Of a stretch of DNA of 64,000 bases, positions 44,990-54,939 are shown one piece after another; positions within the stretch are counted from its first letter, which is position 1, and every line of letters starts with the position of its first letter. The stretch covers positions 124,001 to 188,000 of the forward strand of contig NZ_UEFQ01000026.1 in NCBI RefSeq assembly GCF_900489465.1, in the 5' to 3' direction. The DNA comes from Aequorivita sp. CIP111184 (GTDB lineage Bacteria > Bacteroidota > Bacteroidia > Flavobacteriales > Flavobacteriaceae). The notes below the pieces were generated by a model. That model saw only the letters and a list, made by a program, of their open reading frames with translations. It was not told where the DNA came from and did no database searches. A program made the translations under genes and the position numbers.

Positions 44990-45441
44990 TACCGTTTATA
45001 GAAAATGTAATCCGTTTCAATTGGTTTCAGTCCGTCTTCTTTCAATTGATTAATAATTTGTACGCGATGATAAGTGCTATGATTTATTATGTGAAAAAGA
45101 TTTCTTCGGCTGAATTTGTAAAATTTTCACATTTACTGTTTGTGTAATTTATGGGCTCTTTTAAGTTCTTTTTTTGAAGAAGCTCTTTAGTGTGTTCAAA
45201 GTTTTTATCGTTTATGGCATGCAAATTTTTAATATCCAACACTTGCCATATAGATAGCGCTGCGGCTATGCCAAATAGTCTATGATTCCAAACGTGATGG
45301 GCATTTAAAGTGTGGCTTGCCAAAAGGCTAATTTTTTCTTTATAGATTTCAGAATTGTTGAAAAGAACATCAATTACTAAATGGTTGCAATGATGAGTGT
45401 ATTCAAACTTGTCTAAAACGAAGGCCTTAATTAATCGTCAT
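44990..45441 (-). pseudogene. Frameshifted DinB-family gene
   Basis: Reading on the minus strand, DKFEYTHHCNHLVIDVL, ASHTLNAHHVWNHRLFG and NYTNSKCENFTNSAEEIF are in one frame, which stops at about 45087. The normal family ending (HIINHSTYHRVQIINQLKEDG, ETDYIFYKR, stop at 44990-44992) continues in another frame. One extra T at the run of five T (plus-strand A, 45094-45098) would rejoin them as EEIFFHIINHSTYHR. The 5' end is also doubtful: the ATG at 45441 lies in a different frame from the body. DinB-type proteins are small metal-binding four-helix proteins. It overlaps the upstream gene's stop. A homopolymer sequencing error cannot be excluded. Confidence 0.8.
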
Positions 45442-45670
45442 AAATTTGACCTCGTGTAGGCTTGAGGGTTTCCCGTAAGGTATTCATCAAAGGTTTTTCT
45501 ATTACTAAAAAAGCGATGTGGTGCATGGATGTAATTTCTTCATTTCCAGTAAGAGTGTTTTGTAATTTTTCGGACATGGCAAACTCGGCAAGGTGTTTTG
45601 CATGATGTACAGCAATAGGTTGGGCGTTGGGGCCGCGAAAATCCCATATAAGTTTTACTCGTTCAGTCAT
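45431..45670 (-). CDS. Small conserved hypothetical protein
   Basis: A 79-residue protein, MTERVKLIWDFRGPNAQPIAVHHAKHLAEF followed by HHIAFLVIEKPLMNTLRETLKPTRGQIYDD. It resembles a small soluble family I know only from Flavobacteriaceae, with the WDFRGP opening and a R-P-x-R-G-x-x-Y-D ending. Three clustered His might bind a metal, but this is a guess. It is cotranscribed with the damaged DinB gene, whose start overlaps its end. Confidence 0.7.
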   Translation of the reverse strand: MTERVKLIWDFRGPNAQPIAVHHAKHLAEFAMSEKLQNTLTGNEEITSMHHIAFLVIEKPLMNTLRETLKPTRGQIYDD

Positions 45671-45839
45671 TTACATTTTATTGTGAAGAAAATACGCTAA
45701 TTCTAAATATAAGAGCAATCCGCTTCAATTTAAAAAATATTGCAAGATAAGGGTTTTGAGAATATTTTAAAATGCGGAAAACACTATAATTATATTAAAT
45801 TCGTTAACTTTTCTGAGGTAAGATACCGTACCTTTTTGT

Positions 45840-45847
45840 TATTTTTG
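45840..45847 (+). promoter_or_regulatory. -7 promoter box for the parvulin/SurA operon
   Basis: TATTTTTG matches TAnnTTTG, 67 bases before the first gene of the operon. A -33 TTG is not evident at the right spacing. Confidence 0.45.
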
Positions 45848-45914
45848 CACCTTTGTTAGCCAAAGGTTAAGCATAGGTGTATTGCTTCAATAAAAATTAA
45901 ATATTTTAAAAAAA

Positions 45915-47870
45915 ATGAAAAATATTCTTTCCGTATTCATTTTGGTGCTTTTGAGTGCCACTACCGTTTTTTCACAAAATAAAAAAGAAATATTAATGAC
46001 CATTGATGGCAAACCTGTGTATGCCAAAGAATTTAAACGTGTTTATAATAAAAACCTTGATTTGGTTCAGGACGAGTCGCAAAAAGATATTGATGGTTAC
46101 CTGGAGCTTTTTATTGATTACAAACTGAAAATCGCCGAAGCCGAAGCACAAGACTTGGATAAGGAGAATTCTTATAAAAACGAACTTTCAAAATACAGAG
46201 ATCAACTTTCACGAAATTATCTTTTTGAAGATAAAGTCACTGAAGAACTTGCCAAAGAAGCTTACGAACGAGGAAAAGAAGATGTAGATGCTTCACATAT
46301 TTTAATTCGCGTAGATTATGAATCTGTACCACAAGATACCTTGGCAGCTTATAACAAAATTAAATCTATACGTGAAAAAGCGCTTAAAGGAGATGATTTT
46401 GCACAATTGGCAAAAACATATTCTGAAGAACCTGGAGCAAAGGAAAGTGGCGGGAATTTGGGTTATTTTTCAGTGTTCAATATGGTTTATCCTTTTGAAA
46501 ATGCAGCCTATAATACTAAGGTTGGTGAAATCTCAAAAATTATACGTACTAGTTTTGGGTACCATATTCTTAAAGTAAACGACAGAAGAGAGAAATTGCC
46601 AAAAATTGCAGTGTCTCATATTATGATTTCTGATAAAAAGGGAGCACGTACTTTTGACCCTGAAGAACGCATCAACGAACTTTACACCATGCTAAAGCAG
46701 GGAGAATCTTTTGAAAGCCTTGCGAAGCAATTTTCAGATGATAAAAATTCCGCAGTAAAAGGCGGTAAATTAAACCCATTTACAAAAGGCGATCTTCGCG
46801 CCACTGAATTTGAGGATGCAGCTTACAATCTTAAAAACGTTGGCGACATAAGCAAACCAGTAAAAACAACATTTGGGTGGCACATTATTCGTTTGGACGA
46901 AAGATTACCTGTAGAAACATTTGACTCACAAAAAGAATCTCTTGAAAAAAGGGTGACTGAAGGAGATCGTTCTAAAATTGTAACAAACGCCATCAACAAT
47001 AAAATAAAGGAAAAATACGGATTTAAAAAGGGAGAGAGCTTTTTACCTTATTTTGACACCTACGTTACCGATGATGTTTTGAAAAGAAAATGGACTATGA
47101 GCCCAATACCAAATAATGAGGAAAAAACCCTTTTTACAATTGGTGATAAAAAATTAGGCTATACAGATTTCGCTAATTTTATTGCCGCTCGTCAAAAAAC
47201 AACCAGGCCTTACAAACAAAAAGAAGCTTTTTTAGTGGATCTTTATGATGAGTTTGAAACTGAAAATTTAAAAGAATATTTTAAGGAGCATCTAGAGGAT
47301 GAAAACGAGGATTATGCTGCAATTCTTTCGGAGTATCGCGATGGTCTTTTAATTTTTGATGTAATGAACAAAAATATTTGGCAGAAAGCAAAGAACGACT
47401 CTGTTGGTATTCAAGAATATTATAACAAAACGAAGCAAGATTACCAATGGAAGCAACGAGTTGATGCTGAAATATATTCTGCTACTTCAGAAATGTTAGC
47501 ACAACAAATTCAGAAAATGCTTAATGAAGGTAAAACAGCAGAAGAAATTAAAACAGCACTCAATACTGAAGAAAAGGTAAATGTATTGATCACTCCAGGT
47601 CTTTTTGAAGTAGAACAACACGAACTTCCTGCTGGTTTAGAAATAAAAGAAGGTGTTTCAAAAGTATACCCAAGCAACGATTCATTCGTGGTGGTAAACG
47701 TAAAAGCAATAATGGCGCCCAGTGAAAAGTCTTTAGATGATGTAAAAGGAAAAGTTCTAAGCAGCTATCAAAACGATATTGAGGCTAGGTGGATAAAAGA
47801 TTTACGTTCTAAATATAAAGTTGAGGTTGACAAAAAAACCTTGAAGCATTTGAAAAAAGAACTTAAGTGA
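45915..47870 (+). CDS. Periplasmic peptidyl-prolyl isomerase with two parvulin domains
   Basis: A 651-residue protein with a signal peptide (VFILVLLSATTVFSQ), a helical N-terminal part (about residues 25-120), and two parvulin domains. The first (about 123-222) runs from ASHILIRVDYES to FGYHILKVNDR, the second (about 232-332) from VSHIMISDKKGA to FGWHIIRLDER. A long helical C-terminal region follows. It should help fold outer-membrane proteins, as SurA does. The following lipoprotein begins inside its stop codon (GTGA), and the true SurA homologue comes third. Confidence 0.92.
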   Translation: MKNILSVFILVLLSATTVFSQNKKEILMTIDGKPVYAKEFKRVYNKNLDLVQDESQKDIDGYLELFIDYKLKIAEAEAQDLDKENSYKNELSKYRDQLSRNYLFEDKVTEELAKEAYERGKEDVDASHILIRVDYESVPQDTLAAYNKIKSIREKALKGDDFAQLAKTYSEEPGAKESGGNLGYFSVFNMVYPFENAAYNTKVGEISKIIRTSFGYHILKVNDRREKLPKIAVSHIMISDKKGARTFDPEERINELYTMLKQGESFESLAKQFSDDKNSAVKGGKLNPFTKGDLRATEFEDAAYNLKNVGDISKPVKTTFGWHIIRLDERLPVETFDSQKESLEKRVTEGDRSKIVTNAINNKIKEKYGFKKGESFLPYFDTYVTDDVLKRKWTMSPIPNNEEKTLFTIGDKKLGYTDFANFIAARQKTTRPYKQKEAFLVDLYDEFETENLKEYFKEHLEDENEDYAAILSEYRDGLLIFDVMNKNIWQKAKNDSVGIQEYYNKTKQDYQWKQRVDAEIYSATSEMLAQQIQKMLNEGKTAEEIKTALNTEEKVNVLITPGLFEVEQHELPAGLEIKEGVSKVYPSNDSFVVVNVKAIMAPSEKSLDDVKGKVLSSYQNDIEARWIKDLRSKYKVEVDKKTLKHLKKELK

Positions 47871-48724
47871 TTCGGAATATTCTTTTTATATTGGTATTAA
47901 GTTTTTTTTTGAGTTCCTGTAATTACTTTAAACAGGAAACAGAAAGAGATGTTGTCGCGCGCGTTAACAACAGTTATTTATATAAAGAAGACATTGCGAA
48001 ATTGATTGCTGAAAATACTTCCGCAGAAGACAGTACATTAATAGTAAATAATTATATAAACCGTTGGGCGACCCAGCAATTGCTTATAGACCAAGCAAAA
48101 ATTAATCTTACCTCAGATAAACTAGACCAATACAATAAGCTGGTTCGCGAATATCAAAATGATCTTTTAACAGAGGCCTACAAAAATGTAATTGTAAGTA
48201 AGCAATTGGATAGTACCATTGCGGAGCAAGAATACAAAGAATACTATGAGACCAATAAGGAAAACTTTAAACTAAAAGATATTTTGGTTAAACTGCGCTA
48301 CGTGCAAGTACCTGTAAATTACGACGGTTTAGCCACAGTAAAAGAAAAATTGAATCGTTATAATCAAAAGGATAAAACATCTCTTAACAGTCAAGATTAT
48401 CAATTTGTTTCTTCAAATTTTAATGATTCTGTTTGGGTTAAAAAGGAAGTTCTGCTAAACACTTTACCGGTATTAAGGGGGAATAGTGAACAAGTGTTAA
48501 AAAAATCTAATTTCTCGCAGTTGCAAGATTCATTAGGAGTATATTTGGTGAAAATTGAAAATGTGCTCAATCCCAATGATACAGCGCCACTTTCCTATGT
48601 TAAGCCCACTTTGAAACAGATTATTTTGAACAAGAGGAAGCTTGAACTCATAAAAAAATTAGAAACAGATATTACAAAAGATGCTATTGAAACAAATAAT
48701 TTTGAAATTTATAAAAATGAATAA
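47867..48724 (+). CDS. SurA-N-like lipoprotein, no recognisable parvulin motif
   Basis: A 285-residue lipoprotein (signal FILVLSFFLSSC). It starts with GTG, overlapping the upstream stop as GTGA. The mature N-terminus (VVARVNNSYLYKEDIAKLIAENTSAEDSTLIVNNYINRWATQQLLIDQAKINL) resembles the substrate-binding SurA/PpiC helical domain. The rest (about residues 120-285) does not show a clear parvulin signature (no G-G-x-L-G or F-G-x-H). It probably is a chaperone that has lost isomerase activity. Its last 8 bases overlap the surA start. Confidence 0.82.
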   Translation: MIRNILFILVLSFFLSSCNYFKQETERDVVARVNNSYLYKEDIAKLIAENTSAEDSTLIVNNYINRWATQQLLIDQAKINLTSDKLDQYNKLVREYQNDLLTEAYKNVIVSKQLDSTIAEQEYKEYYETNKENFKLKDILVKLRYVQVPVNYDGLATVKEKLNRYNQKDKTSLNSQDYQFVSSNFNDSVWVKKEVLLNTLPVLRGNSEQVLKKSNFSQLQDSLGVYLVKIENVLNPNDTAPLSYVKPTLKQIILNKRKLELIKKLETDITKDAIETNNFEIYKNE

Positions 48725-50150
48725 ATTTTTATTGATATTGTTATTTTCTACTGCCATCCTGCAAGCGCAGGTGGTTTTGGAGCCGGACAGTACCGGTGTG
48801 GTAAAAAGTAATGATTCTCTTGTTGTACAGCAAGTTGTAAAACGAGATACAGTTCCCTTTAAAAGATATAAAGCGGAAGGTGTAAGCGCAGTAGTTGGCG
48901 AATACGTTATTCTTGATAGCGATATTGACAAAGCCTATGTTGAAATGCAATCACAAGGAATGTCTATTGAAGATATTTCCCGTTGTCAATTGATGGGAAA
49001 ATTGATGGAAGACAAGCTTTATGCACACCAAGCCAAGCAGGATAGTTTAGTTGTTGCAGATTCTGAAATTAATGGAATGATAGATCAGCAACTTCAATAT
49101 ATGATCAGCGAATTGGGTAGTGAAGAAAAAGTAGCTGCTTATTATAGAAAAGATAATTTGGCAGAATTGAGACGAGATCTTTTTGAAGCAAACAAAAGCA
49201 TAAAACTTGCAGGTTTAATGCAGCAAAAAGTTATTGAAAAAGTTGAAGTTACCCCTGAGGAGGTGCGAACTTTTTTTTATTCAATCCCCGAAGAGGAGCG
49301 CCCAGTATTTGGTGCTGAAATTGAGGTAGCACAAATTGTTATAGATCCAGAAATTACACTGCAAGCAAAAGAAGAGGTTGTAGCAAAATTGAATGCAATC
49401 CGTGCAGATATTATTGATAATGGAGCAAGTTTTGCAACGAAAGCAGTATTATACTCCAAAGACCCTGGGTCTTCTTCCAAAGGAGGTCTTTATACGGGTG
49501 TGAAAAGAGACTCGCCTTGGGCAAAAGAATTTAAAGATCAGGCTTTTTCACTTTTAGAAGGAGAAATAAGCGAACCTTTTGAAACTGAGTTCGGATATCA
49601 TATTTTATATGTTGAAAAAATACGCGGACAAGAAGTAGATGTAAGGCATATTCTTATGTTTCCGGAAGTTTCACAGAAATCCATTGACGCTGCTCAGAGT
49701 GAAATAGAGGATTTAAAATCAAAAATAGATTCAGGTGAAATAACTTTTGCGGAAGCAGCTCGTCAGTTTTCAGATGATAAAGAGACGCGCAATAACGGTG
49801 GACAGTTAATAAACCCAGTAAATTTTGACACTAAATTTGATCTCACAAAAATGGATCCAGCTTTAAGCGCACAGGTTTATAATTTGAAGGAGGGCGAAGT
49901 TTCAAAAGTCTTTACAGATCGTGACCGTACAGGAAAGAGTAGTTTAAAAATACTTACTGTTACAAAAAAATACCAAGAACATAAAGCTGATTATGCCAAA
50001 GATTACGAACGTATCAAACAATTGGCGCTTCGCGAAAAACAAATCAAAGTAATCAACAAGTGGCAGAACGAAAAAATAAAAGATACCTATATTAGCATTA
50101 ATCAAGATTATCAAGATTGTGATTTTGCTGGAAACTGGTTGAAAAAATAA
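48717..50150 (+). CDS. surA: SurA-type periplasmic chaperone/isomerase
   Basis: The start at MNKFLLILLFSTAILQAQ (48717) gives a signal peptide; a longer frame upstream is unlikely. The about 477-residue protein has the SurA_N helical domain (VSAVVGEYVILDSDIDKAYVEMQSQG, about residues 50-165) and two parvulin domains: about 175-280 (with SKGGLYTGVKRDSPWAKEFKDQAFSL and EFGYHILYVEKI) and about 285-395 (VRHILMFPEVSQ, NNGGQLINPVNFD). It escorts outer-membrane proteins to the assembly machinery. It is the third gene of the operon, and a MoxR ATPase follows 13 bases on. Confidence 0.9.
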   Translation: MNKFLLILLFSTAILQAQVVLEPDSTGVVKSNDSLVVQQVVKRDTVPFKRYKAEGVSAVVGEYVILDSDIDKAYVEMQSQGMSIEDISRCQLMGKLMEDKLYAHQAKQDSLVVADSEINGMIDQQLQYMISELGSEEKVAAYYRKDNLAELRRDLFEANKSIKLAGLMQQKVIEKVEVTPEEVRTFFYSIPEEERPVFGAEIEVAQIVIDPEITLQAKEEVVAKLNAIRADIIDNGASFATKAVLYSKDPGSSSKGGLYTGVKRDSPWAKEFKDQAFSLLEGEISEPFETEFGYHILYVEKIRGQEVDVRHILMFPEVSQKSIDAAQSEIEDLKSKIDSGEITFAEAARQFSDDKETRNNGGQLINPVNFDTKFDLTKMDPALSAQVYNLKEGEVSKVFTDRDRTGKSSLKILTVTKKYQEHKADYAKDYERIKQLALREKQIKVINKWQNEKIKDTYISINQDYQDCDFAGNWLKK

Positions 50151-50163
50151 TATCGAAAAAAAT

Positions 50164-51117
50164 ATGTCAGACGTAGCAGCGATAACGCAACTGGTTTCAA
50201 AATACAATGCCCTTCGGAAGGAAATAAAAAAAGTAATAGTAGGTCAGGACGAAGTAGTTGAGCAAGTTTTGCTTGCCATCTTTTCAGGCGGTCATGCTTT
50301 ATTGATTGGTGTTCCGGGGCTTGCAAAAACCTTGTTGGTTAATACTGTTGCGGAAGCGCTTGGGTTGAAATTTAAAAGAATCCAATTCACCCCAGATTTA
50401 ATGCCGAGTGATATACTAGGCTCTGAAATTCTTGACCAAAATCGCGAATTCAAATTTATAAAAGGCCCAATTTTCGCAAATATTATTCTTGCAGATGAGA
50501 TTAACAGAACTCCGCCAAAAACCCAAGCTGCTCTTCTTGAAGCAATGCAGGAGCGTTCTGTTACCGTTGCAGGTCATCATTATAAACTAGATCTACCTTA
50601 TTTTGTACTTGCCACCCAAAACCCGATAGAACAGGAGGGAACATACCCATTGCCAGAAGCGCAGTTGGACCGATTTATGTTTGCCATCAATCTTGAATAT
50701 CCTTCTTTTTCGGAAGAAGTAGAAGTAGTAAAGCAAACCACAGCTGGCGAGACCCAAAAAGTAAACGCACTTTTTACCGCACAGGAAATTATCGATTTTC
50801 AACAATTGATTCGAAGAATACCTGTGGCAGATAATGTTGTGGAATATGCCGTTACATTGGTTGGAAAAACACGACCTAATAGTTCTACCGCAACAGATAC
50901 TGTAAAAAACTACATAGATTGGGGTGCTGGTCCACGAGCTTCCCAGAATTTAATTCTTGCTGCAAAATCGCATGCTGCTCTTCATGGAAAATTTTCTCCA
51001 GATATTGAAGATGTGCAAAAAGCTGCAATCGGAATTCTTAGACACCGATTAATTAAAAACTATAAGGCTGAAGCCGAAGGTTTGAGCATTGAAGAAATTA
51101 TAAAAAGCTTGTACTAA
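50164..51117 (+). CDS. MoxR family AAA+ ATPase
   Basis: A 317-residue AAA+ protein: Walker A GVPGLAKTLL (about residue 46), Walker B IILADEINRTPPKTQAALLEAMQE, sensor ATQNPIEQEGTYPLPEAQLDRFMF and a C-terminal lid domain. MoxR ATPases act with DUF58/VWA proteins as chaperones in envelope or metallo-enzyme maturation. Here the partner gene is not adjacent. It lies 13 bases after surA, so it is probably cotranscribed with the chaperone operon. Confidence 0.93.
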   Translation: MSDVAAITQLVSKYNALRKEIKKVIVGQDEVVEQVLLAIFSGGHALLIGVPGLAKTLLVNTVAEALGLKFKRIQFTPDLMPSDILGSEILDQNREFKFIKGPIFANIILADEINRTPPKTQAALLEAMQERSVTVAGHHYKLDLPYFVLATQNPIEQEGTYPLPEAQLDRFMFAINLEYPSFSEEVEVVKQTTAGETQKVNALFTAQEIIDFQQLIRRIPVADNVVEYAVTLVGKTRPNSSTATDTVKNYIDWGAGPRASQNLILAAKSHAALHGKFSPDIEDVQKAAIGILRHRLIKNYKAEAEGLSIEEIIKSLY

Positions 51118-51329
51118 ATACCAATAGCTTTTCTTCTGAAATTTCACCCATAATCAGAATTAAAAAATTTTGAAATTCATAATATTATCTATCTAAAATT
51201 ATTGATATGGTAATTATATTCAATAATAAATAACATTTAATGAAATATATTCATTAAATAAGCAATTTCATTAAATATTTTTTAAATATTCTAAAATTTT
51301 GTATTTTCGCAATAACAAAAAATACAACT

Positions 51330-53594
51330 ATGGCATTTGATATTGATATGATTAAAAAGGTTTATTCCCAAATGGCTGAACGTGTAGATAAAGCACGTGA
51401 AATCACGGGAAAACCACTTACCCTTTCAGAAAAAATATTATACTCCCACCTTTGGGACGGCAACCCCAACAAAGCTTTCCAACGAGGAAAGGATTATGTG
51501 GATTTTGCTCCTGATAGAATAGCATGTCAAGATGCAACGGCACAAATGGCACTTTTACAATTTATGCAGGCCGGAAAGAAAACAGTTGCTGTACCAACTA
51601 CGGTTCACTGTGATCATTTAATTCAAGCAAAACAAGGTGCTGCTCTAGATTTGAAGCGCGCGAATGAAACTAGTAATGAAGTTTTTGACTTTTTGGAATC
51701 TGTTTCAAATAAATACGGTATCGGTTTTTGGAGACCGGGAGCTGGAATTATTCACCAAGTAGTTTTAGAGAATTATGCATTTCCCGGTGGAATGATGATT
51801 GGTACTGATAGCCACACTGTAAATGCGGGTGGTTTAGGAATGGTAGCTATTGGTGTTGGTGGTGCTGATGCTGTTGATGTAATGGCTGGAATGCCTTGGG
51901 AATTGAAGTTTCCAAAACTAATCGGTGTTAAATTAACTGGAGAATTAAACGGTTGGACAGCCTCAAAAGATGTTATTTTAAAAGTTGCTGGAATACTTAC
52001 CGTAAAAGGAGGAACGGGAGCTATTGTTGAATATTTTGGACCTGGAGCTAAAAATCTTTCTTGTACTGGAAAAGGAACAATTTGTAATATGGGGGCCGAA
52101 ATTGGCGCTACTACTTCAACCTTCGGTTATGACGATGCAATGGAGCGTTTTCTTAGAGCGACAGACCGCGAAGATATTGCAGATGAAGCAAATAAAATTA
52201 GGCCGTATTTAACAGGTGATGATGAAGTTTATGCAAATCCTGAAAAATACTTCGATCAAGTTATTGAAATAGATTTAACAACACTTCGTCCACATTTAAA
52301 TGGACCTTTCACTCCAGATTTGGCAACTCCCGTTGGTGAACTAGGTGAAAAAGCAAAGAAAAACGATTGGCCCATAAAAGTAGATTGGGGATTGATAGGT
52401 AGCTGTACAAACTCTTCCTATGAAGATTTAACGCGTGCCGCTTCAATTGCACAGCAAGCAATCGATAAAAAATTAAAACCTAAGAGTGATTTCGGTATAA
52501 ATCCTGGTTCTGAACAGATTCGTTTTACTGCCGAACGCGATGGTCTTTTGGATGTTTTTGAAAACCTTGGCGCAACAATTTTCACCAACGCTTGTGGCCC
52601 TTGCATTGGGCAGTGGGACCGAAGTGATAGAAAGGGTGATGAAAAAAACACCATAGTGCATTCTTTCAACAGAAACTTTTCAAAACGTGCTGATGGCAAT
52701 CCAAATACACACGCTTTTGTAGGTTCTCCAGAAATGGTTGCCGCAATAGCAATCTCAGGTCGTTTAGATTTTGATCCTATGCACGACACTTTATTAAATG
52801 AAGATGGAGAAGAAGTAATGCTAGATATACCTGTTGGTCTTGAACTTCCCCCAAAAGGGTTTGAAGTGGACGATAATGGCTATTTAGCACCTAAAGAAGA
52901 TGGAAGCTCAGTTGAAGTTAAAGTGGCTACAGATAGTGAACGTCTTCAATTGTTGGAACCTTTTGTGCCAATTAAAGATTCCGAATTACAGGGTGTAAAA
53001 TTATTAATCAAAGCTTTCGGAAAATGTACAACAGACCATATTTCTATGGCTGGTCCGTGGTTACGCTACCGTGGTCATTTGGACAACATTGCTAATAATA
53101 CTTTAATTGGAGCCATAAATGCTTTTAACAAAAAGACAAACTTTGTAAAAAATCAATTTACCGGTGAGTATGGCGGTGTACCAGATGTGCAACGTGAATA
53201 TAAGGCGAAGGGAATAAAAACTATTGTAGTGGGTGACCATAACTACGGTGAAGGTTCCTCTCGTGAGCATGCGGCCATGCAACCGAGATTTTTAGGTGTT
53301 GCAGCGGTTTTAGTGAAGTCATTTGCGCGAATCCACGAAACAAACTTGAAAAAGCAAGGAATGTTGGGATTGACTTTTGCAAATGAAGCAGATTACGATT
53401 TAATCCAAGAAGACGATATATTCAACTTTATTGATATTGCTGATTTTTCTGAAAATAAACCTTTGACCATTGAGATTGTCCATAAAGATAGAAGTAAAGA
53501 CACTATCAAGGTGAACCATACTTATAACGATGCACAGATAAGGTGGTATCGCGAAGGTTCTGCTTTAAATTTGATTAAAAAGCAGAACGGTTAA
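51330..53594 (+). CDS. acn: Aconitate hydratase (mitochondrial type)
   Basis: A 754-residue enzyme of the TCA cycle that isomerises citrate and isocitrate through cis-aconitate. The iron-sulfur ligands are [10 protein letters not shown] and [10 protein letters not shown]. Substrate-binding motifs [11 protein letters not shown] and [14 protein letters not shown], and the swivel domain [14 protein letters not shown] and [23 protein letters not shown], are all present. The size and the [15 protein letters not shown] start match the mitochondrial-type enzyme used in Bacteroidota. The 212-base region before it is very A/T rich. A near-palindromic terminator follows. Confidence 0.95.
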   Translation: MAFDIDMIKKVYSQMAERVDKAREITGKPLTLSEKILYSHLWDGNPNKAFQRGKDYVDFAPDRIACQDATAQMALLQFMQAGKKTVAVPTTVHCDHLIQAKQGAALDLKRANETSNEVFDFLESVSNKYGIGFWRPGAGIIHQVVLENYAFPGGMMIGTDSHTVNAGGLGMVAIGVGGADAVDVMAGMPWELKFPKLIGVKLTGELNGWTASKDVILKVAGILTVKGGTGAIVEYFGPGAKNLSCTGKGTICNMGAEIGATTSTFGYDDAMERFLRATDREDIADEANKIRPYLTGDDEVYANPEKYFDQVIEIDLTTLRPHLNGPFTPDLATPVGELGEKAKKNDWPIKVDWGLIGSCTNSSYEDLTRAASIAQQAIDKKLKPKSDFGINPGSEQIRFTAERDGLLDVFENLGATIFTNACGPCIGQWDRSDRKGDEKNTIVHSFNRNFSKRADGNPNTHAFVGSPEMVAAIAISGRLDFDPMHDTLLNEDGEEVMLDIPVGLELPPKGFEVDDNGYLAPKEDGSSVEVKVATDSERLQLLEPFVPIKDSELQGVKLLIKAFGKCTTDHISMAGPWLRYRGHLDNIANNTLIGAINAFNKKTNFVKNQFTGEYGGVPDVQREYKAKGIKTIVVGDHNYGEGSSREHAAMQPRFLGVAAVLVKSFARIHETNLKKQGMLGLTFANEADYDLIQEDDIFNFIDIADFSENKPLTIEIVHKDRSKDTIKVNHTYNDAQIRWYREGSALNLIKKQNG

Positions 53595-53612
53595 AATTTT
53601 ATTTAAATGCAT

Positions 53613-53644
53613 AAACCTAACAGGTTTTGAAACCTGTTAGGTTT
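53613..53644. terminator. Near-perfect palindromic terminator after aconitase
   Basis: AAACCTAACAGGTTT and AAACCTGTTAGGTTT form a 15-pair stem around a 2-base centre, followed by more T. This sequence type recurs between genes in many flavobacteria, so it may also be a dispersed repeat. Confidence 0.8.
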
Positions 53645-53663
53645 TTTTATACCTAAAAAATTC

Positions 53664-54224
53664 ATGAAATTCTTAAGGAAACATTGGAGCAATATTCTGT
53701 TTTTTACATTTTTGTTACTCCTGATAATTCCACAAACGCGAATGCCTATCCAGGTGTTTGTCCAAAGACTTGTTTCTTTTTCTCCTTCGGAAGCATCTGA
53801 AGATGAACGAGAAACAATCCAAGATTACGATTGGATTTTACTGCAATTAAATACTGAAGAAGCAAATTTTTCGCAATCGAAGGGAAAGGTTACTATTGTA
53901 AATTTTTGGGCCACTTGGTGCCCACCCTGTGTTGCTGAAATGCCTTCCTTTCAAAAGTTATATGATACTTATGGTGATAAACTTGATTTCTATTTTGTCA
54001 CTTCAGAAAAAGCTGAAAAGGTTGAAAAGTTTATGGAGAAGAATCATTATACATTGCCTATTTATATTCAAGCTTTTAAAGCACCAGAACAACTGGAATC
54101 TAGCGTACTTCCAACTTCCTATTTAATTTCGAAATCGGGTGAAATCGTTATTAATGAAGAAGGCGCTGCCGATTGGAACAGTAAAAAAATGAGAAAACTT
54201 CTCGATGATCTTCTGGCTAAATAA
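53664..54224 (+). CDS. TlpA-like thioredoxin, membrane-anchored
   Basis: A 186-residue protein with one N-terminal hydrophobic segment (about residues 11-28) and a thioredoxin domain with the active site WATWCPPCVAEMPSFQ. It continues VLPTSYLISKSGEIV, with the cis-Pro. TlpA/ResA-type proteins reduce disulfides or cytochrome c haem sites on the periplasmic side. It stands alone between the aconitase terminator and the convergent SET-domain gene. The partner is not evident. Confidence 0.9.
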   Translation: MKFLRKHWSNILFFTFLLLLIIPQTRMPIQVFVQRLVSFSPSEASEDERETIQDYDWILLQLNTEEANFSQSKGKVTIVNFWATWCPPCVAEMPSFQKLYDTYGDKLDFYFVTSEKAEKVEKFMEKNHYTLPIYIQAFKAPEQLESSVLPTSYLISKSGEIVINEEGAADWNSKKMRKLLDDLLAK

Positions 54225-54236
54225 ATTTGCTAATAA

Positions 54237-54827
54237 TTATCCCGGAAAATAATTCTCTTTAATAGATTTCATTTCTTTTTTTCCTTCCCCAATAGCAGTT
54301 ATTTCATTCCACAATTTAGGCGTTATCAGTGATTTTAAAGGCTGTTCCAGTTTTATGATATTCGGGAAGTTTTTAATAAGTTTTTTATCCCAAGATTCAT
54401 GCTGGGTCAAAAGATCATCCGGATATACTGTTTTGCGTCTAGTACCTTCATCTATTCCTGTAAAGGGTTCAGAAACATTTAAATAGCCATAATCATCCGT
54501 TAACTCTTCACCAGGTTGGATATCGCGGATTGCTATTTCAAAATCGTATGCGGTAGAAATACAGTTGCTTTTAAAACTGTGGTTTACATAACGTCCATAA
54601 TCCCAGCAAAGAACGAAGTTTCCTTTTTTGTTCCTATAGCAATAGGTTTCCAAAATATTTTGATAAAGGGGGTTCATTTTCTTCAACTTGGCTGGTGTGA
54701 ACTCGCGATCCAAATCATCTAAAGCCCACGTTATTGTACCGGCGGGAATGAATTCTGTAGCAACAACACCGTATCCAATTTCGTTGCTTATAAATTTAAG
54801 TTCTGTTTTAGGATGTATCATAAACAA
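54237..54827 (-). CDS. SET-domain protein
   Basis: A 196-residue protein (start at MFMIHPKTEL; the second ATG two codons later is possible). It shows SET landmarks: IGYGVVATEFIPAGTITW, YGRYVNHSFKSNC with the NHS motif, and GEELTDDYGYL. SET domains transfer methyl groups from S-adenosylmethionine to lysines. A post-SET Cys cluster is not seen. It is convergent with the TlpA gene. The bacterial substrate is unknown. Confidence 0.85.
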   Translation of the reverse strand: MFMIHPKTELKFISNEIGYGVVATEFIPAGTITWALDDLDREFTPAKLKKMNPLYQNILETYCYRNKKGNFVLCWDYGRYVNHSFKSNCISTAYDFEIAIRDIQPGEELTDDYGYLNVSEPFTGIDEGTRRKTVYPDDLLTQHESWDKKLIKNFPNIIKLEQPLKSLITPKLWNEITAIGEGKKEMKSIKENYFPG

Positions 54828-54939
54828 TAGTAATTTTAGGATTAAATGTAATGCAAAATCTTAATAGATTTACATTTTCCAATCTATTGTATATAAATTT
54901 TTATAGCTGTTAATTTGCCGATTTTTTCAATAGTAAATT

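Noticed and set aside
53613-53644. Terminal inverted repeat of an insertion sequence
   Set aside because: No transposase or second copy nearby, and the hairpin with T run follows a gene end, so a terminator fits better.
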